Shown: positions 8,293 to 17,129, numbered from the stretch's first letter. The stretch: DNA of 36,418 nucleotides from an uncultured Mollicutes bacterium (GCA_900550145.1 URRF01000009.1:1-36418), one strand, 5' to 3'. A program made the numbers and translations. The notes: generated by a model from the sequence alone, not told the origin.

Positions 8293-9284
8293 TATATCCA
8301 CACTCCAAATGCAATGCCAGCCATTGCTAAGATAAAACCAACTACCCAAAATGCTTTTACTATGTCACGTTCTTCCCAACCAAGTTTTTCGAAATGATGA
8401 TGAAGTGGCGTCATTAGGAAAACTTTTTTATGAAAGAATCTTACTGATATGGATTGAATTATAACTGATAACGTTTCTATTATAAATACTCCCATTACCG
8501 CAAGAAGTGTAATTTCGTGATCTGTTAAAACTGCTACTGTTGCCAGTGTTGCTCCAAGTGCAAGGGAACCGGTATCTCCCATAAATACTTTTGCTGGATA
8601 TGTATTAAATATAAGAAATCCAAGTAAGCTTCCTACTAATATAAAGCAAAATACTGCTATATCTTGGTATCCATCTACCCATCCAGAACCCCATGCAATT
8701 ATCCCAAATGTCAAAAATGCAATTGCTGAAAGTCCTCCTGCAAGTCCATCTAACCCATCAGTTAAATTAACTGCATTTGAGCCCCCTAACATAATGAACA
8801 GAAGAAAGAATCCATAAAACCAACCCATATCTATTTTAATGTTTAATGTATAAATTTCTAGAACTGGGTTATTTCCACTTTTCATATATATAAAGAAGAA
8901 TACTACTGCTACTATTAGTTGTAAAAATAATTTTTGCATTGCTGTAAGTCCTACATTAGTATCTCTTTTAATACTTAAATAATCATCTAAAAGTCCAATT
9001 AATGCATAACTTACAAATACAAATAATACTATGAACAAATTAGGCGTAAATTCCATTTTATCTAATAATAATAAAGTTAGAATTGATATAAATGTACCTA
9101 AGATAAATATTATTCCACCCATTGTAGGCGTACCATCTTTTTTCTTATGAGAATCTTCTAAATATACACTTACTCTTTGTCCTATATGTTTTTTTCTTAA
9201 TATAGGAACAATTACAACTCCTAAAAATAATGTTGCTAAAAAACCAATCATAAGAGATAAAACTGATTTAGCAAGTATTAACAT
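8292..9284 (-). CDS. mraY: Phospho-N-acetylmuramoyl-pentapeptide transferase MraY
   Basis: A 330-residue membrane enzyme that makes lipid I from UDP-MurNAc-pentapeptide and undecaprenyl phosphate. It has about ten helices and the catalytic and Mg-binding motifs GLLDDYLSI, NLTDGLDGLAGG and FMGDTGSLALG. The His-rich loop is PLHHHFEKLGWEE. It sits directly downstream of the interrupted PBP gene and overlaps ftsW. Because the PBP gene is split, mraY and ftsW probably need a promoter of their own. The 59-base gap upstream has a TATAAT at 9308-9313 on the minus strand with only a weak -35 match (TTTAAT), a candidate but not a proven promoter. The ribosome site GAGGTG precedes the ATG. Confidence 0.96.
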   Translation of the reverse strand: MLILAKSVLSLMIGFLATLFLGVVIVPILRKKHIGQRVSVYLEDSHKKKDGTPTMGGIIFILGTFISILTLLLLDKMEFTPNLFIVLFVFVSYALIGLLDDYLSIKRDTNVGLTAMQKLFLQLIVAVVFFFIYMKSGNNPVLEIYTLNIKIDMGWFYGFFLLFIMLGGSNAVNLTDGLDGLAGGLSAIAFLTFGIIAWGSGWVDGYQDIAVFCFILVGSLLGFLIFNTYPAKVFMGDTGSLALGATLATVAVLTDHEITLLAVMGVFIIETLSVIIQSISVRFFHKKVFLMTPLHHHFEKLGWEERDIVKAFWVVGFILAMAGIAFGVWI

Positions 9285-9343
9285 ATTATCACCTCATTAA
9301 CAAAATAATTATACTATATAACTTCTTTAAATTAAATACTTTT

Positions 9344-10009
9344 TTATTCACCTAACAAAATTCTTACTTTACTTCCACCTTTTATTCTTTCACCTTCACC
9401 AGGTGATTGTTCTTTTACAATATCTCCACTACCAGTATATGTTACAACAAAATTTTTTAGTTCTTTTATTGCATCCTTTTTATTCATACCTACTACATTT
9501 GGTACAGTATAATATTTTTTTTCATTCCATTGATATTCTTTTTCATGAACATTTTCACTTTTTTCTATACCTAAAATACTTATGCAATCAGTTAATATTG
9601 ATTTAGCTACTGGTGCTGCTACAGTGCCTCCATATTGACTAACTCCTTTTGGATGATCTATTGCAACATATACTACTACTTCTGGATTATCAGCAGGTGT
9701 AAATCCAATAAAAGATACAATATAATTTCCTACCATATAAGTTCCATTATTTACTTTTTGTGCTGTACCTGTTTTACCTCCAACACTATACCCTTCTATA
9801 TAAGCATTTCTACCTGTACCATTTGCTACTACACTTTCTAATGCACGTCTTACTTCTTTACTTGATTCTTCGCTTATTACTCTTCTTACTAATGTTTTAT
9901 TGTTTTCCTTTATTATACTATTAGTAACTGGTTCTAACATTCTTTTTACTATATATGGTTTATATAAGTACCCACCATTTATTGCTGCGCTAACGGCTGT
10001 TATTTGTTG
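9344..10009 (-). CDS. spoVD: 3' segment of the split class B PBP gene (KTG motif and PASTA domain)
   Basis: This is the C-terminal piece of a class B penicillin-binding protein (transpeptidase). Reading starts at the attR crossover with Q-Q-I-T-A-V-S-A-A-I-N-G-G-Y and continues through the third catalytic motif KTG (VGGKTGTAQKV) to one PASTA domain (VPNVVGMNKKDAI...GGSKVRILLGE). A single C-terminal PASTA and the position before mraY fit SpoVD; FtsI/PbpB is the alternative. The first internal ATG is at 9940, so in the integrated state this piece could at best give a fragment lacking STFK and SCN. Excision of elements A and B would join it in frame to 26869-27068 and 35659-36418. Confidence 0.9.
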   Translation of the reverse strand, partial: QQITAVSAAINGGYLYKPYIVKRMLEPVTNSIIKENNKTLVRRVISEESSKEVRRALESVVANGTGRNAYIEGYSVGGKTGTAQKVNNGTYMVGNYIVSFIGFTPADNPEVVVYVAIDHPKGVSQYGGTVAAPVAKSILTDCISILGIEKSENVHEKEYQWNEKKYYTVPNVVGMNKKDAIKELKNFVVTYTGSGDIVKEQSPGEGERIKGGSKVRILLGE

Positions 10010-11639
10010 TATTGGGGTCTAATAAATGAAACTTTTTACCTAAATTATTAGAAAGTGTATTTATACTTTCTCCTGTCTTAATAAAAATATCTAATTTAAT
10101 TTGTTTTTCACTTTCTTTATAAACTATTATTCTATCTATTATTTCATTAAATACATCACTATAACATTTATCATCATCTAAGCATTTTTCTAATAAAATT
10201 TTAATTTCATTAATTTTATTTTCTATATAATTTTTATCTTTCTTATTATTTTTTAATTCGTTCATTTTACTTTGGTAAATAACTAAATCTTCATTTATTA
10301 AATCAACTTGTTTTTTGTAATCTTCTTTAGATAGGTATTCTTCCATAACTAGTTCTAATAATTTATCTTTTTTATTATTTAAAACTGATATTTTAGATTC
10401 AATATTTTTTATTTCAATATCATTATTATTAGTTTCTAAATAATTCTTACATTCATTTAATATCTCATCAAAGATATTATTTCTTCTTTTAAATAATTTA
10501 TTAAACATATCTTTAAAAACTTCATCAAGTTCCAGTTCAAATACTCTAGGATTTGAACACCCTTTTAAACTTTCTTTCCGATATACTTGACATTCCCATA
10601 CAGGATTATTTTTTCTTTTTCCCGCACTTGATCTATGATAAGTTAAATTATGGCAACCACAATATATTTTTCCTGAATATGTATATCTATTTTGAAATAC
10701 TGCTTTATTAACTGCACGATTTGTAAAACTATCTTGTCGTTGCTTTAGTTTAATATTAGCTCGTTCCCATAGTTCTTCAGATACTATTGGTGGAACATTA
10801 TCATAATCTTTATATATTATCCAATCAGATTCATTTAATCTTTTCTTTTGTTTTGTACGATAGTCTAATACCTTTGATTTATGTCCACAATAATATCCTT
10901 TATATTTAGGATTTTCTATAATTCTTGTAAGGATTGTAGTATCTATTCGTTTAGCAGTTTTGCTCTTATATCCTAAACTATATAAATATCTTGATACTTT
11001 AGATAATCCATCAGTAGTATTAGCATATCTATCAAATATTATCTTAATCATTTTTGCTTGTTCTTCAACGATTACTAATTTTCCTTTATCTTTTACATAA
11101 CCATAAATATTAGAACATCCTAACACTACACCATTATCAATACTTCTCTTCATCCCAAATGAAACTCTTTCAGAAAGTCTTCTTACTTCATCTTGAGCAA
11201 TTGAAGACATCATTGTAAGTCTAAGTTCAGAATCAGGTAATATCGTATTAATATTATCATTTAGAAAATATACACCAACACCATTTGATAATAATTCTTG
11301 TGTATATTTAATACTATCTAGTGTACTTCTTGAAAATCTTGATATTTCTTTAGTTAAGATTAAATCAAACTTATGCCTTTTAGCATCTTCTATCATTCTT
11401 AAAAATTCTTCACGTTTTTTAACTTGTGTACCTGATATTCCTTCATCAATATATGAACCTATAAATTCCCAGTTAGGAACTTTACTAATATAATCATTAA
11501 AGAAAGATATTTGACTTTGTAAAGAATGTAATTGTTCATCTTTATCAGTTGATACTCTGGCATAAAAACATACTCTTAAATTTAATTCTTGTAACGGAAC
11601 ACCTTTCATAATATTATTCCTAACTATATATAAGTCCAT
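9990..11639 (-). CDS. Large serine integrase of element B
   Basis: A large serine recombinase of 549 residues, the integrase of element B. The resolvase domain carries the nucleophile Ser30 in YARVSTDKDEQ, plus YIDEGISGT, KEISRFSRSTLDSI and SIAQDEVRRLSERV. A recombinase domain follows, then a zinc-ribbon-like region (YCGCHN...WECQVY...GCSNP), a coiled-coil region rich in Lys/Glu/Asn and a short basic C-terminal strand region. I use the ATG at 11639 because GGAGGTG precedes it at correct spacing. The reading frame crosses attR: its last seven codons from the crossover on are host PBP sequence in another frame, ending at 9990. In the circular form it would read on into different DNA (see findings). 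It is coupled to the small ORF at 11651. Confidence 0.93.
   Translation of the reverse strand: MDLYIVRNNIMKGVPLQELNLRVCFYARVSTDKDEQLHSLQSQISFFNDYISKVPNWEFIGSYIDEGISGTQVKKREEFLRMIEDAKRHKFDLILTKEISRFSRSTLDSIKYTQELLSNGVGVYFLNDNINTILPDSELRLTMMSSIAQDEVRRLSERVSFGMKRSIDNGVVLGCSNIYGYVKDKGKLVIVEEQAKMIKIIFDRYANTTDGLSKVSRYLYSLGYKSKTAKRIDTTILTRIIENPKYKGYYCGHKSKVLDYRTKQKKRLNESDWIIYKDYDNVPPIVSEELWERANIKLKQRQDSFTNRAVNKAVFQNRYTYSGKIYCGCHNLTYHRSSAGKRKNNPVWECQVYRKESLKGCSNPRVFELELDEVFKDMFNKLFKRRNNIFDEILNECKNYLETNNNDIEIKNIESKISVLNNKKDKLLELVMEEYLSKEDYKKQVDLINEDLVIYQSKMNELKNNKKDKNYIENKINEIKILLEKCLDDDKCYSDVFNEIIDRIIVYKESEKQIKLDIFIKTGESINTLSNNLGKKFHLLDPNTTNNSR
9998..10029. other. attR of element B
   Basis: The P-arm GTCTAATAAATGA (10017-10029, plus strand) is the inverted partner of TCATTTATTAGAC at 26849-26861. 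The crossover dinucleotide is TG (plus) / CA (minus) at 10008-10009, and PBP sequence begins on its other side. Joined with the arm at 26849, the dinucleotide lies at the exact centre of symmetry: 13-base arms, seven bases, CA, seven bases, 13-base arms. Confidence 0.85.
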
Positions 11640-11650
11640 AATCACACCTC

Positions 11651-11857
11651 CTAAGTTAATAGTTTATAATTGTTTAAATCATTTATATATTTATCATCTT
11701 GTTTTTGCTTTTCAAATTCTATTTTATGTAACAATTTATTAATACAAAAATTATACATTCCATCATCAATAGTATTATTTCTTTTTAAATATTCAAGTAA
11801 TTTAATACTTGTTTCTATTTCAATAATTTTTGATGGAACTTTATTCATGCTTTCCAT
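11651..11857 (-). CDS. Small ORF upstream of integrase, SHOCT-like
   Basis: Sixty-eight residues, with LLEYLKRNNTIDDGMYNFCI resembling the short helical SHOCT-type motif (leucine-rich helix, then a turn, then a second helix). It lies 11 bases upstream of the integrase start and has its own AAAGGA ribosome site. A similarly placed but differently sequenced small ORF precedes the integrase of element A (35050-35286). Conserved position suggests a role connected with recombination, for example a directionality or accessory factor; that is inference. Confidence 0.6.
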   Translation of the reverse strand: MESMNKVPSKIIEIETSIKLLEYLKRNNTIDDGMYNFCINKLLHKIEFEKQKQDDKYINDLNNYKLLT

Positions 11858-12024
11858 ATACTTTGTCCTTTCTTTTAAGTTTATTTTTATAAAAACTTAA
11901 AAAGAACTTAAGGTATTAAGTTCTACAAAAAATTTGAAAACTTAAATACCACAAAGGACAAAATTAGACTAAATCATCATTTGAAATAAATTAAGTTTTC
12001 AAATAACAATTTAGTTTTTTATTA

Positions 12025-12450
12025 TTAATATTTTATAATTTTTCTAGCTATTTCATAGCCATCAATATTATCAGGTAATAATTCATCATGTCCTAATATC
12101 AAGAATAATTCTGCAAGTGTATCTTTCTTTTCTTTAAATGATAATTTTTCAAACACTGGTATTAATTCTTTATATTCTTTTGGATAAAGACGATAAAGAT
12201 TAAAAGTATAGTTACAATACTCTTTATTCTCAATTACTAAATAACGATAATCAATACTACTCGGATTAAATATTTCTATATCTATACCATCATCAAGTAA
12301 ATTAGGATTAACCTCATTCAAACTATTAATTTGATTTTTATCCCATAAATCAAAAATATAATTAATAAATTTTAGTTTATCATCTCTATCAAGTTCATTT
12401 ATTTTTATAACTAATTCTTTTTCTTCATTACTTGTATTTTTTAAATACAT
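12025..12450 (-). CDS. Hypothetical acidic protein
   Basis: About 141 residues, acidic and helix-rich, not recognised. Segments LVIKINELDRDDKLKFINYI and LSFKEKKDTLAELFLILGHD suggest amphipathic helices with no membrane segment and no catalytic motif. I take the ATG at 12450, which has GGAG ten bases upstream; the GTG three codons earlier would lie too close to that site. It lies between the integrase pair and the DNA-binding module in element B. Upstream is an inverted repeat (12489-12543) that may belong to its promoter region. Confidence 0.6.
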   Translation of the reverse strand: MYLKNTSNEEKELVIKINELDRDDKLKFINYIFDLWDKNQINSLNEVNPNLLDDGIDIEIFNPSSIDYRYLVIENKEYCNYTFNLYRLYPKEYKELIPVFEKLSFKEKKDTLAELFLILGHDELLPDNIDGYEIARKIIKY

Positions 12451-12488
12451 ATCAAACACACTCCTTCATTTTCAATTTAAGTCATTTT

Positions 12489-12543
12489 AAGAGACTTTAT
12501 TTTTTATACTAATAACTGATTAAGATTAATATTAAAGTCTCTT
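12489..12543. repeat. 11-base inverted repeat with 33-base spacer
   Basis: AAGAGACTTTA (12489-12499) and TAAAGTCTCTT (12533-12543) are perfect inverted copies about 40 bases upstream of the gene at 12450. The spacing suits a regulator-binding site or a long-loop RNA hairpin. There is no T-run directly after either arm, so it is not a simple terminator. Confidence 0.7.
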
Positions 12544-12704
12544 ATTTCTTATATTAAGCATCAATAAATTAAAATTTAGTTTTAATATTTATCACTTAAA
12601 AAAATAAATTTTGCAAGAGTTTTTTATAAAAATAATAATAATTTTTTTGTTTTATCTATTTTATATTTGTTTTACTTTATTAATCTTTAAGTTATTTATA
12701 CTAT

Positions 12705-13034
12705 CTAATTATCCATATATGGTTGTTCAGTGTGTACTTTTTGGGTATATTGTTTTTCATAAACAATATAGTTATATAAAAATTTACCATCTTTAGAATG
12801 TCCTTTTTCAATAATTAAATATCTATTTTCTTCTAATTCTTTTAGTGCATTAGTAATAGCTAATCTACTCTCTTTACATAAAAGTCTTAAACCATTAATA
12901 TTAAAATTCCATACATCAGGTAAAGATAACATTAAAGTTAATAATCCTTTTGCCTTTAAAGATATATTTTTATCTTCTAAATAAGTGTTATCAATCTTCG
13001 TATAATTAGTAAGTTTTTCTGTTCTTATTACCAT
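12705..13034 (-). CDS. Winged-helix (replication-initiator-like) DNA-binding protein, short form
   Basis: A 109-residue protein with the N-terminal winged-helix pattern seen in plasmid, ICE and phage replication-type proteins: YLEDKNISLKAKGLLTLMLS, then PDVWNFNINGLRLLCKESR and ALKELEENRYLI. Such proteins usually continue after a Pro/Asn/Met-rich linker into a second (DnaD-like) domain. Here the protein stops at QPYMDN, where that linker normally begins, so it appears truncated. It overlaps the upstream RHH gene by 7 bases and has a strong GGAGG ribosome site. A role in replication or expression of the excised circle is possible but not shown. Confidence 0.65.
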   Translation of the reverse strand: MVIRTEKLTNYTKIDNTYLEDKNISLKAKGLLTLMLSLPDVWNFNINGLRLLCKESRLAITNALKELEENRYLIIEKGHSKDGKFLYNYIVYEKQYTQKVHTEQPYMDN

Positions 13035-13222
13035 AATATTTTTCCTCCTTCCATTTTAAATTCATAATCTTTTTCATATCTTTCTATATAAGATCTATAA
13101 CCTAGCTCTAATAAATAGATAAACATTTTATTCATACTAAAATTATTTTTAATAGATAAAAGCCTAATTCTAGTTTTTAAATTATCATCTAATCTTAATG
13201 TGGTTCTTTCAGTACATCTCAT
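13028..13222 (-). CDS. Ribbon-helix-helix DNA-binding protein
   Basis: Sixty-four residues. The N-terminal strand RTTLRLDDNLKTRIRLLSIK and the helix NNFSMNKMFIYLLELGY fit the ribbon-helix-helix (Arc/MetJ-type) repressor fold. The ATG at 13222 is preceded by GAAAGGAAGG; the longer open frame to 13336 has no such site. It is translationally coupled to the HTH gene at 12705. A copy of the AAAAGTGGCTACTCAT motif lies 28 bases upstream of its start, and three related copies lie further upstream, which suggests autoregulation. Confidence 0.7.
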   Translation of the reverse strand: MRCTERTTLRLDDNLKTRIRLLSIKNNFSMNKMFIYLLELGYRSYIERYEKDYEFKMEGGKILW

Positions 13223-13249
13223 AAAAATTTTCCTTCCTTTCTTAAAATT

Positions 13250-13504
13250 ATGAGTAGCCACTTTTACTATTTTTAAGCTATTCTTTGAGTAATAAATTCT
13301 GCATATTTTTAATGGGCATAAGGAGAATGCCACCATAATCTTATATTTACCTTATAAAATAAAGTAAATATGGTGGTGTCATTACTATTTTTGCACTTGC
13401 AAAAATGACTACTTTTTAAGTAGTAAGTGGCTACTCATATATAAATATTCCTTTAATACCAACAAAAAAAGTGGCTACCCTTTTTAATAAAAGTGACCAC
13501 TCAT
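13250..13504. repeat. Four iteron/operator-like repeats near the RHH gene
   Basis: The motif AAAGTGGCTACTCAT and variants occur at 13250-13265 (minus orientation), 13425-13438, 13468-13480 (ending CCC) and 13490-13504 (GTGACCAC variant). Two small hairpins lie among them: TTTTTGCA/TGCAAAAA at 13388-13405 and ACTACTT/AAGTAGT at 13408-13424. They may be operators of the RHH protein or iterons of a replication origin. The rest of 13337-13836 has no gene that I can support. It contains two further similar segments (TATTATAAC, a base or two, TTGACAA) at about 13620 and 13743. Confidence 0.6.
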
Positions 13505-13836
13505 AACAAAATCATTAAAAATATATGCTTCCTATACTTTTTAATTTATAAAACCATCTCCTTTAAATAAAAAAGAGAAGAACATAGTTCCTCTCCACAC
13601 AATTTTTTCATATTATACACTATTATAACTATTGACAAGCACAAGTCAAGTTCATTTTATGATCAATTCATGTAATATCATGTACAATTTGTGTCATAAA
13701 AATATGTAAGTTTTCTTCATAATTCTCACATATTTTACTATATTATAACACTTGACAAAATATATTCAAGTCAAATCAAGTCCGTTTTTGGTACGAATTT
13801 GGACTTTTTTGATACATTTTTAAAAATTTGATAATT

Positions 13837-14232
13837 TTATATGTTTGATAATTTATCTTTAATATATTCATCCAACAAATAAGAATCCTTTTTTACCCAT
13901 TTATAATCACAATGTTCATCACTTAATATAACATTAACATCTGATTTATTAACATTAATAATAAAATCAATTTCTAAATCATGAATCAATTCATCATTTT
14001 TATTTTTTACTTCATCATAATAATGTGTAATAATTGGCTCAAATTCTGAACTAAACCCAATTTCCTCAAATAATTCTCTTTTTAAACCTTCTTTTAAAGT
14101 TTCACCACTTTCTAGGTGGCCTCCAGGAAATTCCCATGCTCCTGGATATAAATCATCATTTTCACTTCTTTTAACTACCAAAAATTCATCATTAGATTTC
14201 AAAATTCCAGTCAAAACAATTTTTGTATTCAT
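13837..14232 (-). CDS. NUDIX hydrolase, MutT-like
   Basis: A 131-residue NUDIX hydrolase that would cleave a nucleoside diphosphate linked to another group. The NUDIX box GX5EX7REUXEEXGU is intact: GGHLESGETLKEGLKRELFEEIGF. The preceding segment, VVKRSENDDLYPGAWEFPGG, is like MutT/8-oxo-dGTPase proteins that protect against oxidised nucleotides. The substrate cannot be read from sequence. The GGGAGG ribosome site is strong. It is the first of three NUDIX genes within the two mobile elements and is set apart from the CitC-like gene by a possible terminator. Confidence 0.88.
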   Translation of the reverse strand: MNTKIVLTGILKSNDEFLVVKRSENDDLYPGAWEFPGGHLESGETLKEGLKRELFEEIGFSSEFEPIITHYYDEVKNKNDELIHDLEIDFIINVNKSDVNVILSDEHCDYKWVKKDSYLLDEYIKDKLSNI

Positions 14233-14379
14233 ACAAAACCTCCCATTTATTTTTAATTACATCATATATTTTCAATAAATCATCGTTAATTATAAATTTG
14301 TTGTTTTTATTTCTATAAATAAAAAGCTCTATTATCATCATTATAAATATAACATAAAAAGACTAGTTATTAAAGTGCC

Positions 14380-14403
14380 AAAAATGAGATTTATTTCATT
14401 TTT
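14380..14403 (-). terminator. Possible terminator after the CitC-like gene
   Basis: On the minus strand AAAAATGA and TCATTTTT form an AT-only stem spanning the stop codon region of the gene at 14391. It is weak (few G-C pairs). Confidence 0.4.
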
Positions 14404-16358
14404 CTAGTTTTTATCAATCTTAAAGTAGATTCAGGAACTAATATTTCAAGCAATTCATCATCATTTTCTTCAACTGCTCTTCTTACTGTCTTAGCGCTTA
14501 TTTCATCACCATTTATATTTCTAAATCTAGGTATTTCTATTAATTCAATTCCATATAGTGGTAAATTTCTTTTAAGTTCTTTATTATATTCTCTAGTTAT
14601 GTAGTCATTTTGTTCTTGACCAACAAATCTTTTTTTTATATTTAAGACTGGTGCTATATATTGAGTAAATATTTCTTGATCTATTGATAAATCAAGAGAT
14701 ACATCAGTTGATTCACTTCTATTAAAATACTCAGGAAATATCATTGATGAACCAAATATCTTACCACTTGGTATTACTACTACATTTTCAAAGTCTTTAC
14801 AGCCTTCTTTAACCATTTCATATCTATCTTTAAAAGAATATTTTGATTTATCTTCTTGTACAACCATTACAATTAAAGTATTAACTTCTTTTCTAGCATA
14901 GTCTATCAGTTTATAATGACCATAAGTAAATGGATTACAATTCATAAGTATTGCACCATTATTGCTAGTATTAATATTTAAACCCTTAAGAAATTCTAAA
15001 TATTCATTCAAATATCTATTGTTACCAAATATATTTCTTTTTTTAGTATTAGGAATAGCTATTGCTAAAGTATGATTAATAGAATCAACAGTCTTTAATT
15101 CTTTTTCAATTTTTTCATAAATAAAACGTGCTATCATGTCATTAGCTTCACTATTACAATGTGCCGGTTTATCTATAAAGTAATTTTTTAATACTCCTGA
15201 ATTATATAATTCAAGAAGTGATATAGCACTATTATATCCCATACTTTTTAATACTTCATTTTCTTTCTTAGATACTATAAATATAAATTTATCATTAAGT
15301 TTACTATTGATATTATCAGCTATTCTTACTTGTTCAAAAAATTCCATAGCTCTTAATCCATAATTATTAACAGAATAATCTCTATTATTTTCATTTATTA
15401 TTCTTTGCAAACAACTAGGAATAGTGTTTTTGTCATCTACTAAAACTCCATATACCATACAAGGACCTAAAAAATTAATATCAAAAGCATAATCTCTATT
15501 TTTATCTGTTGTAACTCTTTTACCATTGATAGTTCTACAAAATTCATTATTTGAATCAGCTAATCTACATATTCCATTTTGTATTATGGTACCAGGAGAA
15601 ATATTTTCTAAACCACAAAATTTTGTCATAAAACTTTCACCATAAATACTATTTAATAATTTAGTAATTTCTTCGTCTATATTGTATTTACTTAAATAAT
15701 ATATATATCCTATTTTACTATCTAATCTCTTTCTTTCTTCTAAACTAAAAGATGTTATGTCATCAGTACTAGGAAATTCAAATACTGTTATATCAAGTTT
15801 TTTAGATAATTTTTTAACAAAATAGTAATATTCAACATTTTCACATAATTTAGTTAAACTTATTAAATTTTTATTAAATAGTATTTCTTTGAGTTTTAAT
15901 CCATTTAAACAAGTATCTAATACTATTTCATTATTATCGATTAATTTTTTTACTATATCTAAATCATAATCAATTACTTCTACCTCAAAATCGTTACCAT
16001 ATACATTAATATAACTATATAAAATATTAGATAATTCACCAGTAATGTATATTTTTTTGAGATTTAAACTTCTTAAATAATCAATTACTTTGTCATTATC
16101 TTTGTATAAATAATTCCATCTATGTTTATCTATATAAGTATTATTACTCCAAACATTTTCTATTTCTTTAATATCTTGTTGCATCTTATCTTCTTCTATT
16201 ATTGGATTATAGCCAACTTTAACTGAATCAATATAAGAATGATAAGTTATATAAGAATTATTACATAAGACAATAACACTTGTTTCATCTTCTAAAAAAA
16301 TTTTGTTAATATTGTTAAAATAATTTTTATCATTAGTATCTAATTTAACAAATCTCAT
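14391..16358 (-). CDS. CitC-like nucleotidyltransferase fused to an SGNH-like domain
   Basis: A 655-residue protein. Its last ~190 residues (about 465-655) match the cytidylyltransferase-fold domain of [citrate lyase] ligase CitC: GAILMNCNPFTYGHYKLIDY with the NPFTxGH nucleotide-binding signature, then VVQEDKSKYSFKDRYEMVKEG and KIFGSSMIFPEYF. Residues about 270-400 (NFLGPCMVYGVLVDDKNTIPSCLQ, NNYGLRA) resemble an SGNH-hydrolase-like core. The first ~240 residues are unassigned. CitC acetylates the prosthetic group of citrate lyase, but no citrate lyase genes are here, so the acceptor is probably something else. It shares a strand and a short gap with the alpha/beta hydrolase gene upstream. Confidence 0.7.
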   Translation of the reverse strand: MRFVKLDTNDKNYFNNINKIFLEDETSVIVLCNNSYITYHSYIDSVKVGYNPIIEEDKMQQDIKEIENVWSNNTYIDKHRWNYLYKDNDKVIDYLRSLNLKKIYITGELSNILYSYINVYGNDFEVEVIDYDLDIVKKLIDNNEIVLDTCLNGLKLKEILFNKNLISLTKLCENVEYYYFVKKLSKKLDITVFEFPSTDDITSFSLEERKRLDSKIGYIYYLSKYNIDEEITKLLNSIYGESFMTKFCGLENISPGTIIQNGICRLADSNNEFCRTINGKRVTTDKNRDYAFDINFLGPCMVYGVLVDDKNTIPSCLQRIINENNRDYSVNNYGLRAMEFFEQVRIADNINSKLNDKFIFIVSKKENEVLKSMGYNSAISLLELYNSGVLKNYFIDKPAHCNSEANDMIARFIYEKIEKELKTVDSINHTLAIAIPNTKKRNIFGNNRYLNEYLEFLKGLNINTSNNGAILMNCNPFTYGHYKLIDYARKEVNTLIVMVVQEDKSKYSFKDRYEMVKEGCKDFENVVVIPSGKIFGSSMIFPEYFNRSESTDVSLDLSIDQEIFTQYIAPVLNIKKRFVGQEQNDYITREYNKELKRNLPLYGIELIEIPRFRNINGDEISAKTVRRAVEENDDELLEILVPESTLRLIKTRKMK

Positions 16359-16382
16359 TATTTTTCCCCCTGTTAGATAGAA

Positions 16383-17129
16383 TTATTTATTTAATATAAA
16401 ATCTACTATCTCGTTATCAAATCCATACAATTCATGTTTTCCTTCATGAATTATCTTATATTCTATCTTATTTTTATCACAAAATTTTATCACGTTATTA
16501 ACGTCTACTGTTTTATCTAAATCTCCTTGAATAATAAATATATTATTAAATTTTTCATTTTTAATATATTCATCACCAGATTTAAACTCCAAATAAGCAT
16601 CTTTATATATTTTTATATTATTATATAAAGGTAAGTACTCATTATCATCAAAATATTCAATATTAAGATTACCAGTTTTTCTTTCCATAATTTCACAAAA
16701 ATTAATAGCTGGGCACATTAAATATATTTTATCTACATCATCAATTATTTCTTTATAGGCATTAAGTATAACGAATCCACCATAACTAGATCCAAATAAA
16801 TATATTTCACTATCTTTATTTTTTTCTTTAATATAATTAATGGTATCTTTTAAATAGGAAATACAATTACTTAAATTAAATTTTTTAAAATCATTTCCAT
16901 CTTCACCATGAGAAATCAAATCAATACTATAAGTATCATAACCATTGTTTAATAAATCTTTATAAAATCTAGTAATCCAATTCTTATTTCCACCTAATCC
17001 ATGCACATATATTATTACTTTTTTATTTTTAGGTTCTGTTGCACTAAATAAATGTATCCTATTATTAATAGTAAAATCTATATTTACTCTTTTATCTTCC
17101 CTAGCTATTTCTACTAACTCTTCTATCAT
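16383..17129 (-). CDS. Alpha/beta hydrolase
   Basis: A 248-residue serine hydrolase of the alpha/beta fold. It shows the oxyanion region YVHGLGGNKNW, the nucleophile elbow GSSYGG, an acid in QGDLDKTVD and the catalytic His in HEGKHELYGF, all in normal order. It is probably an esterase, thioesterase or peptidase-like enzyme; the substrate is unknown. I use the ATG at 17129 because GGAGG lies just upstream; the longer TTG start would bury that site. It overlaps the metallophosphoesterase gene by 4 bases and precedes the CitC-like gene, forming a three-gene unit. Confidence 0.85.
   Translation of the reverse strand: MIEELVEIAREDKRVNIDFTINNRIHLFSATEPKNKKVIIYVHGLGGNKNWITRFYKDLLNNGYDTYSIDLISHGEDGNDFKKFNLSNCISYLKDTINYIKEKNKDSEIYLFGSSYGGFVILNAYKEIIDDVDKIYLMCPAINFCEIMERKTGNLNIEYFDDNEYLPLYNNIKIYKDAYLEFKSGDEYIKNEKFNNIFIIQGDLDKTVDVNNVIKFCDKNKIEYKIIHEGKHELYGFDNEIVDFILNK

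Noticed and set aside
8293..8349. Longer ftsW start at ATG 8349
   Set aside because: It lies wholly inside mraY and gives a polar N-terminus. The GTG at 8292 has a ribosome site and the TAGTG overlap typical of coupled genes.
12611..12796. 61-residue hydrophobic ORF on the plus strand
   Set aside because: It overlaps the end of the HTH gene, has no good ribosome site and consists of AT-driven Phe/Ile/Leu codons. It is most likely a shadow frame.
13620..13790. TTGACA-containing repeats as promoters
   Set aside because: No good -10 box at correct spacing and no plus-strand gene follows, so I did not list them as promoters.
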